A DNA stretch of 64,000 nucleotides. Source: Fimbriimonas sp. Lineage in GTDB: Bacteria; Armatimonadota; Fimbriimonadia; Fimbriimonadales; Fimbriimonadaceae. The notes beneath the pieces are model-generated. The model was not told the DNA's origin, searched no databases, and saw only the letters and a list, made by a program, of their open reading frames with translations. The stretch spans positions 56,328 to 120,327 of the forward strand of contig JARXAE010000009.1 in assembly GCA_029866005.1 (NCBI GenBank), given 5' to 3'. The translations under genes were made by a program, and so were the position numbers. Shown here piece after piece: positions 62,962 to 64,000 of the stretch (its first letter is position 1; each line of letters opens with the position of its first letter).

Positions 62962-64000
62962 ATGGCAATTTTGTTCGTCTGTATGAGCATGCTTTCCACC
63001 GTGTTCGCCGGAGCGATGCTCCTTCAGGCCAAGACCGAGATGACCTCCCCAGAGATCGTGTCGGTTTCGATGTTCAAGAACGGCTTCGCCTTCGTCACCC
63101 GTCGCATCAAGCTCAAAGACGGCGCCGCGAACGTTGTTGAAGTCCCCCGAGCCTCCCTCGGAACCCTTTGGTTCTGGACTCCCGAAGGCGAACTCAAGCA
63201 GATCTACACCAACGAATCGGCATCAAAAGCGAAGACCGAGCAGAACCTCGCGAACTTCGACCAGCTCGTTCGCAAGAACGTCGGTAAGCAGGTCTACATC
63301 GAGAGCCAAATGGCACCGCCCCAGGACGGCAAAATCAAGTCCGCCGACGGAGACCTCCTGATCCTCGAAACCCAAAGCGGCAACGTCGCGATCCGAAAGG
63401 ACTCCATCAAGTTCCTCAAAACAAGTGACGACAAGTTTGAATGGAAGCAGACCGTCGAAACCGAATCAACCCAGAAGTTCTACACAATCGAAGCTGACAA
63501 GAAGACCAAAGAGGTGATGATGATGTCGCTCGAGCGCGGAGTCTCCTGGGCTCCCGGCTACGCCGTGGATATCACCAAAGAAGGCACCCTCACCGTCGCC
63601 AGCAAGGCAACGGTGATGAACGATCTGCTCGCCCTCGAGAAGGTCCCCGTCCGACTGATCACTGGCTTCCCGAATCTCCAATTCAAAGATATTCTCGACC
63701 CATTCACGGCGGGAATGTCCAACGATGTTTGGTTGGGGACGCTTTCGACCGGAGGGATGCCTGGTGGCCCCGGAGGAGGAGGGGCACGTGGCCGAGCCAG
63801 CGAAATGATGACCCAAAACGCCTATGCCCCATCAATGGCCGCCGATGTCAACTGGGGTGGAAACACCTCCCAGGCCGGAGGAGAGCAAATCGGCGACCTC
63901 TTCTTCTACGACCTCGACAACTTCACATCCAAGAAGAATTCGCGCATCTACCAAAACCTGTTCCGATTCGATAGCAAGTACGAGCACATCTACACCTGGG
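62962..64000 (+). CDS. DUF4139-like exported protein (3' truncated by window)
   Basis: The frame is open from the ATG at 62962 to the end of the window (about 346 residues seen). It has a signal-like N-terminus (MSMLSTVFAGAMLLQ) and a domain resembling DUF4139/MuiA: KNGFAFVTRRIKL and GVSWAPGYAVDI, then VMNDLLALEKVPVRLITGFPNLQF, followed by a Gly/Pro/Met-rich linker (near 268-285). TATAAG ends 7 nt before the ATG. It is divergent from uvrA-N with about 45 bases between. Function unknown. Confidence 0.75.
   Translation, partial: MAILFVCMSMLSTVFAGAMLLQAKTEMTSPEIVSVSMFKNGFAFVTRRIKLKDGAANVVEVPRASLGTLWFWTPEGELKQIYTNESASKAKTEQNLANFDQLVRKNVGKQVYIESQMAPPQDGKIKSADGDLLILETQSGNVAIRKDSIKFLKTSDDKFEWKQTVETESTQKFYTIEADKKTKEVMMMSLERGVSWAPGYAVDITKEGTLTVASKATVMNDLLALEKVPVRLITGFPNLQFKDILDPFTAGMSNDVWLGTLSTGGMPGGPGGGGARGRASEMMTQNAYAPSMAADVNWGGNTSQAGGEQIGDLFFYDLDNFTSKKNSRIYQNLFRFDSKYEHIYTW

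Overview
The window reads as a diderm, free-living bacterium of the Armatimonadota (Fimbriimonadia-like). Evidence: DUF1592/DUF1552 protein pairs and small c-type cytochromes of the kind common in Planctomycetes and Armatimonadota, a PEP-CTERM surface protein, a pseudopilin-type N-methylation signal, MCE (MlaD) and OmpA-domain envelope proteins, and many secreted carbohydrate enzymes. The phylum is an inference; Planctomycetes or Verrucomicrobia are less likely alternatives. No rRNA, tRNA, CRISPR array, insertion sequence or prophage was recognised. Genes are dense, in short operons with many ATGA, TTGA and TAATG overlaps.

Layout. 1-3956: an operon of a small membrane coiled-coil protein and two SPFH proteins, an AI-2E-type permease on the other strand, and a KOW-like protein followed by yajQ. 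4027-9971: a VOC protein, a secreted AGE-family epimerase, a DUF1592 cytochrome with its Tat-exported DUF1552 partner, and an Lrp/AsnC regulator. 10105-11890: a compact four-gene operon of unknown function (Cys-rich exported protein, pseudopilin, two membrane proteins). 12137-15858: rplI, mlaD, an OsmC protein, tpiA, queD. 15855-21608: a methyltransferase-glycosyltransferase fusion, a sugar nucleotidyltransferase fused to a catalytically dead phosphomannomutase, and a glycosidase-like barrel. 21661-27255: dut with a TPR protein and a sugar isomerase, the 5-oxoprolinase genes pxpB-pxpA-pxpC, and a CE7 esterase. 27304-32704: two convergent sialate O-acetylesterase paralogues and amtB. 32840-38948: YCII and AlkZ-like proteins, queA, a HAD protein, two secreted paralogues, tdk. 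38968-45345: the C-terminal half of UvrA, a GH10 xylanase, a LolA-like/cytochrome fusion, an FlbD-like protein, galT, cvfB, a PEP-CTERM protein. 45461-49900: an alditol oxidase-like enzyme coupled to acs, and an M28 peptidase. 49897-54961: a five-gene ABC system whose substrate-binding protein carries an OmpA peptidoglycan-binding domain. 55055-62917: thioredoxin-like, LURP-one, GT2, amidase, ABC exporter and membrane-protein genes, then the N-terminal half of UvrA. 62962-end: a partial DUF4139-like protein.

How the genes fit together: xylanase, acetyl-xylan esterase, two SASA esterases, a sugar epimerase, isomerases, galT, tpiA, alditol oxidase and acs suggest a plant-polysaccharide degrader that also recovers released acetate. 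Envelope maintenance (SPFH, MlaD, amidase, OmpA-anchored ABC system, glycosyltransferases) is the second theme.

Most interesting observations: (i) UvrA is encoded as two separate genes about 21 kb apart, cut exactly between its two ATPase halves; (ii) the OmpA-anchored ABC operon with two unknown coiled-coil proteins; (iii) a -10-like hexamer 5-9 nt upstream of many start codons lacking a ribosome-binding site, suggesting widespread leaderless transcripts; (iv) the nucleotidyltransferase fused to a pseudo-phosphomannomutase; (v) the Cys-rich/pseudopilin operon.
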